Assembly (NCBI GenBank): GCA_037176725.1
Contig: JAZBRS010000075.1
Location: forward strand, 77,936,001-78,000,000
Length of the DNA: 64,000 bases
Reading direction: 5' to 3'
DNA from: Posidonia oceanica
Lineage: Eukaryota > Streptophyta > Magnoliopsida > Alismatales > Posidoniaceae
Positions 11,470-23,890 of the stretch are shown piece by piece. Each line of letters begins with the position of its first letter. Positions within the stretch are counted from its first letter, which is position 1. The notes beneath the pieces were generated by a model. It was not told the DNA's origin and did no database searches. It saw only the letters and a program-made list of their open reading frames with translations. Position numbers and translations under genes: made by a program.

Positions 11470-12337
11470 CATTTCTTATCCAATCTTATATACATATAAG
11501 AGCATCCACTGTAGTCGGATGTTTAGAACATCTATATTGATCAAGCACTCTACCTCCAGTGCTAAAAGTGGCCTTTGATGAAATAGTAGATACGGAAATA
11601 ACAAAAATATCACGAGCCATACGAGTTACAACACGATACTTAGCTGCTTCTGCACTCCACTAAGTTAAGATGTCAAACTTTTCTTGCCTAGGAAATACAA
11701 GATCCTTCAAGTAACATTCTAAATCATTCTTTAATGGTTTTGCAACAGACTTGGCATCAATGTATTGATTATACTTATCAATTGTTGCAAACACAATAGA
11801 TGGTGCACATGGAAAACAATCTTCCAAATATGATACACTACCAATGACTCCTGAAGCACTCTTGCTTGAAACAAGTGTGTCATCATCCTCTATCTTCAAA
11901 CGATACTCAATATACATGTCCACCAAGCATGACTTTATCTCTAGAATTTGTTGTTCACCATCACAACCATAAATTTTCCTCATGTAAAACTCAATCGTGT
12001 TCATTTTGTGGCGAGAATCCAAGATAGAAGCTATTGAAAAAACCATGCTTGTAACATTCCAATACTTATCAAATTTTACCATCATTCGATTGCCCATTGA
12101 AGAAACAAAAGAAACAGTACTTCGACAAAATTCCTTCAACATCACATGTATAGCACATATTTCTTGAAAAAAATAATTTGCAGAAGGATACAAGGAGACA
12201 GAAAACTTGTTAGTCGCATCATAGAAGTAACGCAAGCAACCACAAATAATCTTAGCATGTTCCCATTCCTCTGCATTAGGTGCAAGTTTATAAGAACTAT
12301 TGATTAACTCATAATTCATACATATTTTATTTCCCAT
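11470..12337 (-). pseudogene. hAT transposase, C-terminal part (RNase H-like fold plus dimerisation domain)
   Basis: The frame at 12337-11660 carries motifs of plant hAT (RICESLEEPER-type) transposases: KFDKYWNVTSMVFSIASILD and EFYMRKIYG, followed by the region leading into the dimerisation domain. Downstream on the minus strand (11687-11470) the hAT C-terminal signature can be read as AAKYRVVTRMARDIFVISVS and ATFSTGGRVLDQY. The frame is interrupted by a TAG just before the conserved Trp (near 11660) and by a TAA near 11490, so this is a pseudogene. Its upstream half lies at 13595-13987, separated by a probable solo LTR. Domain identity is strong; activity is excluded by the stops. Confidence 0.88.
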
Positions 12338-12380
12338 ATTTATTGATTAATGTATATAAATAATGTTACTCGAGGTGTTT

Positions 12381-13579
12381 TGTGTAAATTTTGCAGGAAC
12401 CTGAGGACCTAAAAAAAATTAAGAAAAAGAAGAAAGAGAAAAGAATAAAAGATAAAAAAGAATTCAAATCCGAAGATAAAAAAATTTTCTAGATACGTCA
12501 ACAGGTCAAATACACATTTTCCACGTGCGTAAATACTATGAGGAAGATAAGTAATAGAATGATCAAGTCAGAGCTGATTCAGGACTACGTGGACGCTCCC
12601 AAGCGCCCAAATGTGCATCCGGCACCTCCCAAGCGCCCGATCAAGATGATGCTGACTCAGTTTTTTGCTGTTACATTGATCACTTGGAAATATCTTGTAA
12701 TTGAAATTTAGTTTTAAATTTTTATACTCGGATTTGTCTCCAAGATATGAAGTCCTTGTAAGCCTATAAAAGGACCCATTGTGTAGATCTAGATCATCTA
12801 TTATCTTTTAGGCTTAGACTCTCTTCCTCTTTTGTTGTAGAGATCTCAAGTGTTCCTCTAGTGTAATCTTAGTTTTTATTAATACAATTTCATTTTTTTC
12901 TCTCAATTATGTCTTGCTCTTCTCTTTCCTTATCTCTTATTTCGATGTTTTTCATCATGCTTGGCTAAGTCACTAGGTCTAGGGTTTAGATGAAGTTTAT
13001 GTAATTTCAGATGTTTTGATTAAATTCTTCTATGTTTTCTCATGCTTAAATGCTATGTTTACTTAGGCTAGATGTATATTACATGAATCTCTATTATATC
13101 GATAAACTTTGATAGATTAATATTGATCATATCTTTTTAATCTATGCTTAAGAAAGAATAATTAGGGATCATGTGTATAATCTTAGATCTAAAGTATATC
13201 ATTCGATTTAGTTTGATTTGTGTGATTTTATCTAGTACTTGATAATCTATGGTGCATTGCATATATATTATGCTTGTTAGGATAAAAACCATTAAGTTAA
13301 ACTATTTAAATCATGAAGAGAGATAGAGAGTGGATTTAATCATGTATCTGTATTTTACATAAATGGATTTGAAAACCTTAGTTCTCTTTTATTCTGAAGT
13401 TCTCTTAAGTATTTAAAATCAATCAACATTTAAATCTGAATTTTTCTGTTTCATCTTCCTCATACATCATTAATTGACAATAATCTGTGCTATAACTGTA
13501 TTCTCTGTGGGATCGACCCGTATTTGCCTTTGTGCTACATAGTACATCGTGCACTTGCGGTTAATTAAAATTTTACACA
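12381..13579 (+). mobile_element. Probable solo LTR (Ty3/gypsy, Athila/Tat-like) within the hAT transposase
   Basis: This 1.2-kb insert separates two parts of one hAT reading frame. It starts TGTGTAAATTTTGCAGG and ends AATTTTACACA (inverse termini), has CTATAAAAGG at 12764-12773 as a promoter, and ends with the stretch CTGTGGGATCGACCCG that I associate with Athila/Tat LTRs. I could not find a clear 5-bp target duplication, so the exact borders are uncertain and the insert may include extra sequence on its left side. Confidence 0.6.
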
Positions 13580-13594
13580 ATCAACTATCAACTA

Positions 13595-13987
13595 TTGCCA
13601 AACGAGAAAAGGCATCCTTGAATTCGAAAGCAGTCTACAACATGAGAAATGTACAGTTCCATATTGTGGCAACATCTAAAACAAGAAATTTATTTGTAGC
13701 CTTTACTTGACTAGTTACTTCTTTGAAAGTTTGCAATCTTAATATGGAATATTTAACATACTTCACACTTTCACGTACTTTTGTTGTAACCTCCTTTATA
13801 ATCAAGATTCTTTCTTAGACAATAAATTTAGAATGTATGCAGAACATCTAACTTGAAACAATTGGCCATATGCTACCAAGTTATTTGTAGGAAGCTTCTC
13901 TAAAAGGTTCCGAAGAATAGTATCATTTGTGGAACAATTATCTAAAACAATAGACATTAACTTTCTATCAATGTTCCATTTATACAA
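13595..13987 (-). pseudogene. hAT transposase, central part
   Basis: On the minus strand from 13987, WNIDRKLMSIVLDNCSTND, GQLFQVRCSAYILNLL and, after a frameshift near 13801, IKEVTTKVRESVKYVKYS and FLVLDVATIWNCTFLML match the middle of hAT transposases (catalytic-core DN motif, then the domain preceding DUF4413-like sequence). The frame is broken by a shift and by a TAG near 13630. It continues into 12337-11470 after the solo LTR. R2 entered just upstream at 13988, so the transposase N-terminus is not in this window. Confidence 0.85.
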
Positions 13988-14186
13988 TATAACACTCGGA
14001 AATTCATTTCCCTCGTAATTATGCTTTTAATGAATTCCTTGGCTGTAGACGGGTGTTACTGGCCTTGTGGGCCCCACTTGTGGTTGATATGGGCCCCATC
14101 TGTGGTTTTGTGTGGGTCCCACCTGTGTTTTGTTGTGGGCCACACTTTTGGTGGTTGGTGAGACAGATTGCAGATCTGGTCCCTAG

Positions 14187-14217
<31 letters not shown>

Positions 14218-15921
14218 CCCCTCTCCCCCACTTCCACCTCTCCCTCACTCGTGCCCTCCCCCTCCCTCCACTTCCTCCCCATCTCCTCCTCCTCCTCCCC
14301 CTCACTCGTGCCCTCCCCCTCCCTCCACCTCCTCCCCATCTCCTCCTCCTCCTCCTCCTCCTCCTCCCCCTCTCCTTCTCCTCCTCCCCTTCACCCTCTC
14401 CATCTCCCTCCCTCCTCTTTCTCCTCCCGTCCTCAGCCTCTGTGCCCTATCTCCGGCGGCGGCGAGGTCTCCTCCATCTCCTCCTCCCTCCACTCGATCC
14501 ACCCCACTTCCCCATCCGTCCCCTTCCTCCCCTTCTTCTCCCTTCTCCTCTGTTGGTGGTGGTCGACGTGCGTGGTGGCGGTCGGCTCTGGCCTTCATTC
14601 CGGTGGAGTGGCGAGCTCGTGGGCGGTGCGTGGAGCTTGGTGCGGCCGTAGATCGCCGGAGTTGCGCGAAATCGCCGGAGTTGGCCATGGGTGCCCCGGC
14701 CAATAGGTACACATCCCGTCCTCTCCCTCTAAATTGCTTGAAATTGATATACATGTGTCCCTTACCATGTTTTGAATGTTATGGAAGTGGTTTGGCAACT
14801 TTTTGAATTTTATGTGGTTTTTGGTCGGATTTATGTCCCAAGTAGCTTAAATGCTTAAATATGGATTTCCAGTGATTTTCGGTGTTTTGTGCCTCGGATT
14901 GAGGCAAATGTGGTGTGGATGTGTTGCTTGAGCGGTTACGCTCATTTTCATATATTACATGCTTGATTTGACGTGTATTTGCTAGTGTTTGGGATTTTTG
15001 GGCGAAAATGACTTGAATGTGGATTTTCTGGTGTTTTTGTGAATTGTATGCTTCGAAATGCCATAATGCATATATGGTTACATTCCTTATTGAATTCCGG
15101 AGATTTCGATATATAGCATGCTAGATTTAAAGTTTTATGTAAGTGTTTGGGATTGAAATGGGTTTTATGACTTTGCAGTTCTGGTCTGGTTCGGTAGGCC
15201 GTTTTTGAACGGTATGCCGATTTCTGTAGAAAATCGGTACACCGGTCCATATCGGTGTCTCGATTTGCTGTCAGATTTAGACCAAAACCCCAGAAATGGT
15301 CAACCGATTGATTTGTTTCTACCGAATCAGGGGTTTTCGGTAGACCGATGGGATTTCGGTCTGCCGTTTTCTGGGCCTGCACGGTCGACCAGTCCTTTTG
15401 TGCTAACCAAATCAGGGATTTTCGGTCGACCGATTTTGGTCTGAGATGTTTCCCAGGCCGGTTTTCAAATTGTTTTAACAATCGTTCTTTTTAGGCTTAT
15501 TGTGCTTTAACCCATGATTTTAATAAATGTTTTCAAAGAAAATTTTAAAGAAAAACATGGATGATTTGCAAATAATTTTGCCAAAGTTTTCCGTAACCGA
15601 AAACTAGGAGTTGTGTTGCTTGGACCTGGGGATGTGACGGCATTCCTGGTGTGTCGCACACCTCGCCTGGGTTGAGGTTTTGGAGGTCGGAGTGTCGACC
15701 GTACCTAGCGGTATCGTAGCAACGGACTTAGAAGGTATATACTCCTACGTGGCTGGACGTGATACCCTAATCGTTACGGGCACCGGGACTTGCCTGCTTT
15801 GGGTGCTGGCTGAGCCTAGGGGTGAGGAGCCTCTAGTGGTGAGGAGCACTGAGCTGAGGTCGCCGTATATTAGGCGTGCCCTATGGTTTGTCCTGATTGT
15901 GGACAGCTCGCCCAGTTGGGG
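13988..15921 (+). repeat. R2 5' LTR, left part
   Basis: Starts TATAACACTCGGAAATTC (expected TG mutated to TA). The same sequence occurs in inverse orientation at 29995 and lower, as the start of the F1 solo LTR. Runs to the target site TGGGG (15917-15921), where the solo LTR entered. It contains CT/TCC microsatellites and a region 15180-15480 with repeated ACCGAT/GGTCGACC words. It resumes at 30001. Confidence 0.85.
14186..14425 (+). repeat. (CT)n and (TCC)n microsatellites in the R2 LTR
   Basis: (CT)n at 14186-14214 and TCC/CCT-rich sequence at 14221-14425. They generate long Ser/Pro/Leu open frames on the plus strand and Gly/Arg/Glu frames on the minus strand that are not genes. Confidence 0.85.
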
Positions 15922-18240
15922 TGTAACGACCCGAGTCGCTACCAACAAAAACCAAAAGCCCAACAAATTTAAAACTTAATTAACTATTACAATTACAATA
16001 CATCACTGGGCTAACAACAAATATCATTGCCAGGAACCTGTAGTGGACAGCTACGTGACTCCCACTATATGCACTATACTCCAAACTAGCTAATCGTCTG
16101 CACTTGCAAACCATACAAAGCATACGTGAGTGACCTAGAAATCGTCATCCAGTACACACCTCGCAAAAACCACGCGAGAAACCGGCATAAAACCTCAAAT
16201 ACGGCACAACCGGTAAAATCCCAAAATCTGGGTCCACAACAAGCAATATAAACAATTAAAACACTCTTCCCAAAGCCCACAAGTTAAAACCGGGGAAGAC
16301 AGGCATTTACAAAATATTCACAAAGCCACGGCCCAACGGCCAAAACCTCAGAAACCACTCAAAACCCTCCAACCCCTTAGGCTGGGAAAAACACTCGGCC
16401 CACTAGCCAAGACAAGGCGGAAATATCTCGCAAAACTAAATCTCAATTAATATCACGGCCCACTGGTCCAAAGCTCAAACCAAAATCACACGCCATAACT
16501 AGGCAGGAAAACATCTGGCCCAATACGGCTCAAAACACAAACTACAATATCACGCCATACACAGGCGGAAAGCAACTAGCCCAATATGGCCTAAACAACA
16601 GCAAAACTCACAAAGCTCAAACTCAGGCAAAACTTAAGGCCTAATACGGTCAGCAACAACAAAACACAACCCCAAGGGCACAAAACCACAACTGATTGTA
16701 TTACCTGGCGCTAAGCAACTAATCTGGCCTCAAGCAGTAGGCAGGAACTCACACCTGCAGCTCACTGCACTGCCACGAACACCCGTCTTGTGGAGGAGCA
16801 TGTCCGTCCCGGCATCTTGTCACTAGAGACGCCTCAAAAGCAATCCCCCACCAGGGAAAGCTACTCACGCCAACTGGGCAAGTTGTCCTCACTCAGGACA
16901 AACCACATAGCACGCCTAATATACGGCAACCTCAACTCAGTGCTCCGAACCACTAGAGGCTCCAACCCCTAGGCTCAGCCAGCACCGGTGCCACGAACCA
17001 CTAGAGGCTCCAACCCTTAGGCTCAGCTGGCACCCAAAACAAGGCGAGTCCCGGTGCCCGTAACAACTAGGGTATCACGCCCAGCTACGCAGGAGTATCA
17101 TACCTCCCGAGTCCGTTGCTACGATACCACTAGGTATAGCCGGCACCCCGACTCCCAAACCTCAACCCAAGCAAAGTGTGTGACACACCAGGAACACCGT
17201 CGCATCCCTGGGTCCAGCCAACACAACTCCCAGGTTTTCGGCCACGACAAACCTCGGCAAAACCATTTGCAAACCATTCATATTTTTCCTTAGAAATCTC
17301 TTTGAAAATATTTATCAAATATCATGGGCTAAAGCACAATAAGCCCCAAAACCAACTGAGGAAACCACATCAGAAAACAAGCCCGGGAGAGCATCTCAGA
17401 CCAAAATCGGCAAACCGGAAATCCCACCGGTCGACCAAAAATCCCTGTTTCGGTGGAACCAAATCCACCGGCCGACCGGTCTGCACAGTGATCGGCAGAC
17501 TGATATCACACCAGTCATCCAAAAATCCCTGCTTCGGATGAACTAAATCCACCGACCAACCGATTGAACCCTGAAAACAGCAGGCCGATCAATATCGGTC
17601 GACTGAAATCAGGTCCTGGTCTAAATCTGACGGAAAAAGGTGACATCGATATCACATCGGTGTACCGATTTCCCCCAGAAATCGGCAGACAGAGCAAAAA
17701 GGTCATGCCGAACCAGGACAGGGCAGCCAACTTATAAAACCGACTTAAAACCCAAAACACTCGAATCAAATTATAAAACTAGCGTGCCATATACTGAAAT
17801 CTCCTGAATTCAACAAGGAATGCAACCATACCCTCGATATGGCATTCCGAGGTACGCAACACAAGAGAACACCGGAAATCCAATATTCAAGTCATTTTTC
17901 ACTAAAAACCCAAAACACTAACAAAACCACGCCAAACCAAGCGTGCAACATATGGGAGCAAGCACATCCGCTCAAGCAACCCGAACATATCACAATCGCC
18001 TCAATCCGAGGCCTAAAACACCGGAATTCACTGGGAAACCACAATAATGGCATTTAAGTCATTCGGGCCATAAATTTGGCCAAAAACCACAATAAATCTC
18101 TAAAAATTACCAAACCTCTACCATAGCATATAAACATGGCAAGGCACACAATTAAATCATAATCAAGCCGTTTGAGAGCATACAACCTCATCAAACAGTG
18201 GAAAACTACATTCAAGCTATAAACCCACTGAAACCAAATA

Positions 18241-18820
18241 AATTCGCGCTGCTGACTGAATTCACTGACTGTCCCTCCAGAGAGAGTGACAGCGGTACTG
18301 ATGCGACTACGACCGTAGGTAGCCTGCCTGATTGTGCCTGAAGGAGTGTCTCTGACTTCTGAGCTGCCGCTGCTGCTTGTACTTGTGATGCAGATGTGGC
18401 TGCAGAAATTTAAGAGGTTGTCAGTTCTGCCACAGAGCCTGCTGAATTGCCTACTGTATTTGCTGGAGGAAGAGCCAAATAAACTGACCGTGGCACCTCT
18501 ATGCTGACCAATGCCTTGCTGCCAGTTGGGACTACCTCTACTGCGCCAGACTGCTCCTCATCCGAGTAGTAGTCCTCAATGCAGACCTAGTCTTCTGTTG
18601 GCACCGTGACTTGATCATCTGTTGATTCCAGAACTCCTGCACTGGTGAAGTTAGTGAGGTCTCTGGGGATGGCTGGTTCCTGATTCTTGAGCTGAAAGCA
18701 ATGATCTTCGTTGGGCTTGGGCTCATAACCGAGGCCTTCAGATTTCCTCCACTCCACCGCTACGATCGGCTCTGCGATCCCCTAGTCGTGACGTCCGAGC
18801 GGTGTACCCTTTAGGTAACT
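18241..18820 (-). pseudogene. T1 pol linker downstream of protease (truncated)
   Basis: The minus strand still reads as degenerate Tat-type polyprotein (segments such as EDYYSDEEQ and QVTVPTED), with a TAG at about 18588-18590 between them. It connects protease to the missing RT. The rest is lost at the junction with the F1 LTR. Confidence 0.5.
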
Positions 18821-19459
18821 TCACCTGTGACATACATTCTCGACTATTCGAAAGGGGTTGTTGTGAACGATAAAGGAGTTGGCACATTCAAGATCAGGAA
18901 TGAAGTTAACCGGCTCACACCGATTAACGCAATACAAGGCTTCAAAAGTCTCAGGGTCAAAAGGGATAGTTTGTGAAGAGACGGGGGAGACTGCCTCGAT
19001 CTGCTCCTTCTCAAAGTTCTCCGCCATGACAACAATGACATCATCGCCGTGACGGTACTTTATCATTCGATGGAGGGTCGAGGGAAGGACCTGATGCTTG
19101 TGGAGCCAAAGACGCCCAAGCAGAAAGTTGAAGTTTGGCTTCAAGTCGACGACATAGAATTCTACATCGAAAACGACCGGGCCAATGGCAAGAGGAATAA
19201 TCAGGATCCCCAAAGCGTCATGGTGGGTGTTGTCAAAAGTTGTCATTCCTTTCACGGCTGGTGTGATATCCTCGGCTTTGAATCCGAGTTTTGTTGCAGT
19301 ACGCAAGGGGTAGACGTTAAGGCCTGACCAGTTATCAACTAGTGTTAGAGGAATGCGAAAGTTTTTGAACTGAACCGTGACGAACAGGGGTTGATTGTGA
19401 TTAATCCCCGGTGGAGGCAGCTCATCACTTGTAAAAGAGATGATCTGGGGGCTCCGCAA
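18821..19459 (-). pseudogene. T1 aspartic protease domain (Tat/Ogre type)
   Basis: Retroelement protease that would cut the Gag-Pol polyprotein. The 212-codon frame has LVDNWSGLNVYPLRTATKLG, GILIIPLAIGPVVFDVEFYV and LNFLLGR-like FNFLLGRLWLHKHQVLPS, typical of Tat-lineage proteases. The active site, normally D-[NSG]-G-S, reads DNWS here: the catalytic-loop Gly is Trp, so activity is doubtful. The frame overlaps the upstream gag-pol frame (20297-19425) by 35 bp in another frame. The conserved text ISFTSDELPPPGIN continues directly from it, so a frameshift mutation lies near 19450. Confidence 0.85.
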
Positions 19460-20297
19460 TTATCCCTACCATGCTTTCCAAGGCCGAAGGCTCAATAGAT
19501 TGGGACACACGGGCGGCTTGGAACACGCGAAGAAAGGCTTCGCGGTGTTCGACAGAGGTGTGGATTAGGTCCCAAATGGAAATATCGGCTTTGACCTTCT
19601 TAAGTTGAGAGGTTATGTCAGCTTTGGGTTGGTTTTTCTTGGCAGCAGGAGGGATAGTTTTGGTAAGCTCTGGAGGGATGGTCACAGGAGATTGGCTGAA
19701 GGTATGGCTTGCTATAGGTTGGGCAGGGATTTGGCTTGCTATAGGTAGGTTTGAGACCGGATCTGCTATGGGTTGGCTAGAGGGTGGGGGCATAGCAGGT
19801 TCAAGATGGTTTGGCCTAACTGCCGGTGCTGGGGGTCTGTAGACCCTCCCCGATCGCGTTACTTCCGCACACATTTCTGTAGTGTAGCTGTAAGGGACGC
19901 GATGGGTGTCCAGGGTTAAATCAATAACCAAAGGAGCACGTGCTGCGAGGACAGGAGGGGTTACAGGAGGACCTACAGGATACTGAGGTCTATCTAAAGG
20001 GTAAGGTTGTTGGTGTGGGAAGGCAGGGGCTGGCTGAGGTCTGCCTAAAAGGTGTACAGGAGATTCTAGCTGAGGCCGCCCTAAGAGGTCGACAAGGGAC
20101 CTAGGCTGGGCCCTAGCTAGGAGGTGTATAGGGGGTTGAGCCTGAGGAAGCACAGCAGGGGACGCGAAGGGGCGCTTCGGCCTGGCACGCGGTCGGATCA
20201 TGTGAACTCCCGACTCGGAGCCGGCAACTGCTGCGAGATAGAGATTAACAGAGAAAGGCTCAAAAATATCAGAAATAAGATCAGAAGGGTCTACCAC
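19425..20297 (-). pseudogene. T1 gag-pol linker, Pro-rich
   Basis: 290 codons, rich in Pro, Gln and Arg with repeated LLGRPQ and SPVHLLGRPQ-like words (19980-20130). In Tat elements a poorly conserved Pro-rich region lies between the gag zinc finger and the protease, and this occupies that position. No catalytic motif. An in-frame link to the protease has been lost (see protease entry). Confidence 0.65.
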
Positions 20298-20516
20298 AGA
20301 GGTAGTAGGCCCAGAAGGGAAGACAGAGTGAATGCCTGAGGTTCCCGCCCCTCCTAGATAAGTGTGCTCCAGCAGAGGTTGGTGGATGATGCCAGAATGA
20401 GGGAGAACAGCTGAATGTGCGGATGCATGTGTGTGTGCTTGAGTGGATGCCTCGTGCGTGTCAATTACAATCGTTCCCGATTCGATTAAGTCCTGAATTG
20501 CGTTCCGCAGGGAGTA

Positions 20517-22612
20517 GCAATTATCCGTCGAATACCCGACACTTCGATGGAAATTGCAAAAGAGGTTCGCCTTAAACTAATGCGGCAAGGGATTTGGGGC
20601 GGATGAACCTCCGGGAACTTCAGTAGCGATGCAACCTTTGGCAGGATGGCCGTGAGCGGTTCTACCAGTGGGGCGAACTTCCGCTTCTCAGTGGGTGGCC
20701 TTCTTTGCCTCTGGTATGAGCCTTGCTGAACTGGTGTGACGGGGTAGACCGGTCTAGCGGTGGTTGTGATCTATGGTGTGGGTGGATTCCTAGGTGCAGG
20801 AGCATACACCATCTGAGCTGGGACAGGCCGGGACGACAAGTGAACAGGCACAGCAGGAGAGTCGACGAATGCAACAGCGGTTTTCGACGAGTCCTTCTTC
20901 TTGGGACGGTTGTTGCTGCTACCGCTGTTGTTGTTGTTGGAGGTGCTACTGTTGGCACTGTTACTGCTGATTGCGGCTTACTTAGCGAACGCAGAGAGAG
21001 CCGGGAAGTTGCCACTCCGCAAAGAACTCTCCACGCGCTTCAGCTCGGATGTGTGCTGCAAAAGTAGTGACTGGTTGGATGCTAAGTAGAGACCGAAGAG
21101 ATCGCTGCGCCCCTTTGATGACGATCTCAATAGATTACTCGTCGGAGGGTCTATCTCGAACCTGTGAAGCATGAGCACGCCAGCGGCCGACGTACTCTCC
21201 GAACGGCTCGCTGGGATTCTGCTTGATTGCGATCAAGTCCGCTTGCTTTGGGACTAGATCGAGGTTGAAGGAGTACTGTTCCAGGAACGCCTGACTGAGG
21301 TCGTTCCAAGTCTTGATGGCTAACATATCAAGCGATGTGAACCACTTGAGTGCCGACCCGGTCAAGCTCTTCTGGAACAGGCGAATCAGCAACCTCTCGT
21401 CAGCCTGAAGCTAAGCGAGATTACCGCAATACGCCTTCAGGTGTGCTACAGGGCAACCCCTACCATTATATTTCTCGAAGTCTGGGATTTTGAACTTCGG
21501 AGGGAGTACCGCCTCTAGAAAGCAACAGAGGTCCCGGAATTGGTAGGTCTGGTGCTCAGTACCCTGCACTAGTCGTAGTGCCTTCTCCAAGACGTCCATC
21601 CGGTTGTTGATGGGGTCTGGATTTGCTACCATAGGAGAGGGATTGGCAGGGGTAGTGAGCGCATACGCCGAATGGGTCGCACCTAAGTGCTCCTCTGGAT
21701 CTACCGTAGCGTCGCCTGGTGGAGCAACGGGATGGCCAGCGTATCCGTGCTGGGGAACTGTGTATGTAGGGATGTATGCAAGGTTCTGGGCCTGATGCAA
21801 GGGAGGAGGGTAGATGACATGCTGTGCTGTGGGACGGGTAGGATGCTGGAGCACCAGTTGCTGTACAGGCGGGGTGCCAGACAGCGAGCTAGTGGGGTAC
21901 TGGGCTCCAGCCAGCCCAAAGGACTGACCACTAGGGGGAAGAGGAGCATGCTATGCTACGTGTTGTGCAGAAGGAGGAGGTAAACGGGCCCCCATCGTCG
22001 GAACCGTGAGCAGTTGAGACGATGGTCGAGGCGGAGGTGTAGAGGTAGATACATGAAATGCAGGAACTGGCCTCAAAGGAACTTCAGGAGCGACAGGAGT
22101 ACAAGAGGGACGAACTGATAGAGCCATGCCCTGCAGTTTCTAGGCAAGCTCCATCAGGTCCTGTACTGAGCCTCAGGTGTTCCGTCAGTGGGAACGCTGA
22201 AGTGCAGTGCCGGCGAGGATTGAGAAGTAAATGGCACGGACACAGAGTGTCCGGGAGGAGTAGGTGCTATGGTAAAAGTCGCAGCAGCGGTAGGAGGGAT
22301 GTCAAAGGCGACGTATCCCTAGGAAGGAGGGGGCAATGGCGTCTCCGAAACGCGGGTAACGGTCATCAAGATAGACTCGGCGACCGGATCTGGTGGAAGA
22401 GATGCTTGCCAGTGTTCCGGGACATACTGAGATACTAGAGGCGTCAGGGGAGGAAACCCTAGCGTCGGAGGGGGAACAAAAGAGGCAGAAGGAGCAACCG
22501 GAGGGACTAGAGCGGAAACACCCTCCGTGACAGGAGTAAAGAGAGGCTCACTGACGTACTGGGCCATTGTTGACTTAGAGCGCGTGAGAATAGGGCTGCG
22601 ACGGGTATGCAA
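20517..22612 (-). pseudogene. T1 gag (capsid and nucleocapsid-like regions)
   Basis: Structural Gag of a Tat element, now in several frames: 22612-22319, 21854-21411 and 21392-21135. Diagnostic parts are LPPKFKIPDFEKYNGRGCP followed by HLKAYCGNLA, then SLTGSALKWFTSLD, FLEQYSFNLDLVP and PFGEYVGRWRAHASQV. The zinc finger at 20558-20517 reads CNFHRSVGYSTDNC, the Tat form C-x2-H-x4-H-x4-C, with Tyr replacing the second His. Stops such as the one at 21413-21411 break the frame. Gag would package the RNA in virus-like particles; this copy cannot encode an intact protein. Confidence 0.85.
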
Positions 22613-23868
22613 ACGGTGATTCTTAATAGGAGCTATCGTCGCAAAGGCGGATAGCTTAGAAGGAAAATGGTCGCGAAGAAGGTCGCAACAGGGGTGTTAG
22701 AAAGGGTCGGTACTCAAGCTCCAGCAAGGGGAACTCGCTTACCGATCACTGCTGACACAGACAGAAGGAAACAGAGATTAGAAACTAAAAGACAGATGCA
22801 AATGAGTTAAGTTAAATGGTATGAATGATATGTATGCTTTCTAGTATGCCCCCCTCACCTATCTAGTGTATCTTAGTAGGTGATCTACTTCGGGTATCCC
22901 CAGGTGTGCGGGTCACCGACTCAGATCAGAAAAAGTAGGCTCCCTGTCGAACTCCTAGCCAGAGCTGAGGAAATAACAGGGTGATGCGTTGGTGGCCCTG
23001 ACCCCGCCAAAGCGTGGGCAGTACACTCCACTACACCGACACGACCCCTAGACAAAGGGGGACAGACCGACTGGCTTGGCCCACGCCAAAAGTGGTGGAA
23101 CAAGAAGTCAGAACCGTCCATCGCAGACTAGTAGGTGGACTCAGATGAGAAGAATGCATGTCCTATATGATGCTTATGCAAATGCTTATAGTTTTTTATC
23201 TTGCGCATTTTATTAGACCAAGAGGGGTGCAGGATTGTTTGAAGTCTCTAGTTGCTCCAAGAAGTTCTTTTTACTTGCCATTTTTAGTTAACTACAGGGA
23301 GAGCAAACAGTCTCTTATCCTAGGCATGGTATGTGCGAAAGGGAAGAAAATCAGTCAAATATGGCAGGCAAACAGCGTACAACATAGCAAAAGGCAAGTG
23401 CATGGCATATGCGAGTGTTCGTGAGCATGATAGTGAAGAAAAACATTCATCATGTCAAAAGACATATATACAGGGTATGTGCGTGTATAGTGACATAGCA
23501 AATGTGTAAAAGAAGCATTTATCATTCAAAAAGCATGCATTGCTGCCAAACAAGTATGTAAACATGCATTGTGCAAGAAATAAAGCAATAACAAGTAAGT
23601 AAGATAAAGAAGGTAAAGACAGGTAAGCTATAAAGCAAATAAGAGCAGAAACGAGGAGATAAGCAAGTAAACAAGTAATCAGAAACAAAGTAGAGCAAGA
23701 CAGAGCAGAAAACAAGGCAAAGGAGGTGCAAAACCTAAGCAGAGTAGCCACGAGGCGACTTGCTAGGAGTTTGTACAAAAGAGCGACCAAAACAGGCAAA
23801 GAGGCAAACAAAGGCAAGCAGAACTGCGAAAGCCGCAAGCGAAAAGCCAGAAACGAAAGTCGGAGTCT
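22613..23868 (-). other. T1 leader between PBS and gag
   Basis: 1.25 kb of non-coding leader, usual for Tat elements. A-rich on the plus strand at 23330-23760. The open frames at 23455-23966 on the minus strand are Leu/Cys/Phe-rich and show no domain. Confidence 0.6.
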
Positions 23869-23890
23869 GGCATCCCCAGTGGAGTCGCCA
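23869..23890 (-). other. T1 primer binding site
   Basis: On the minus strand from 23890, TGGCGACTCCACTGGGGATG follows the LTR end (TACA at 23895-23892) after one base. It starts with the TGG expected opposite the CCA of a tRNA. This PBS form is familiar from Tat/Ogre-type elements. A second, weaker TGGCGACTCTGAATT lies at 24069-24055. Confidence 0.7.

Larger units (their letters stand above)
4643..13987 (-). mobile_element. Relic of an autonomous hAT DNA transposon, interrupted by R1 and a solo LTR
   Basis: Host segments 4643-5017, 10459-12380 and 13580-13987 together look like the 3' part of a hAT element whose transposase is on the minus strand. The left end is taken at TAGGGTTGTAGG with GGGTTGGGTCGGGT subterminal repeats, typical of hAT ends. 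R1 entered at 5018 with the duplication AAAGT. A probable solo LTR splits the transposase at 12381-13579. The transposase N-terminus and right end are cut off by R2 at 13988 and would reappear beyond the window. The transposase identity is firm; the left boundary is an estimate. Confidence 0.55.

Noticed and set aside
14053..14806. Long Ser/Pro/Leu frames on the plus strand and Gly/Arg/Glu frames on the minus strand
   Set aside because: Produced by CT and TCC microsatellites in the R2 LTR; open in several frames at once.
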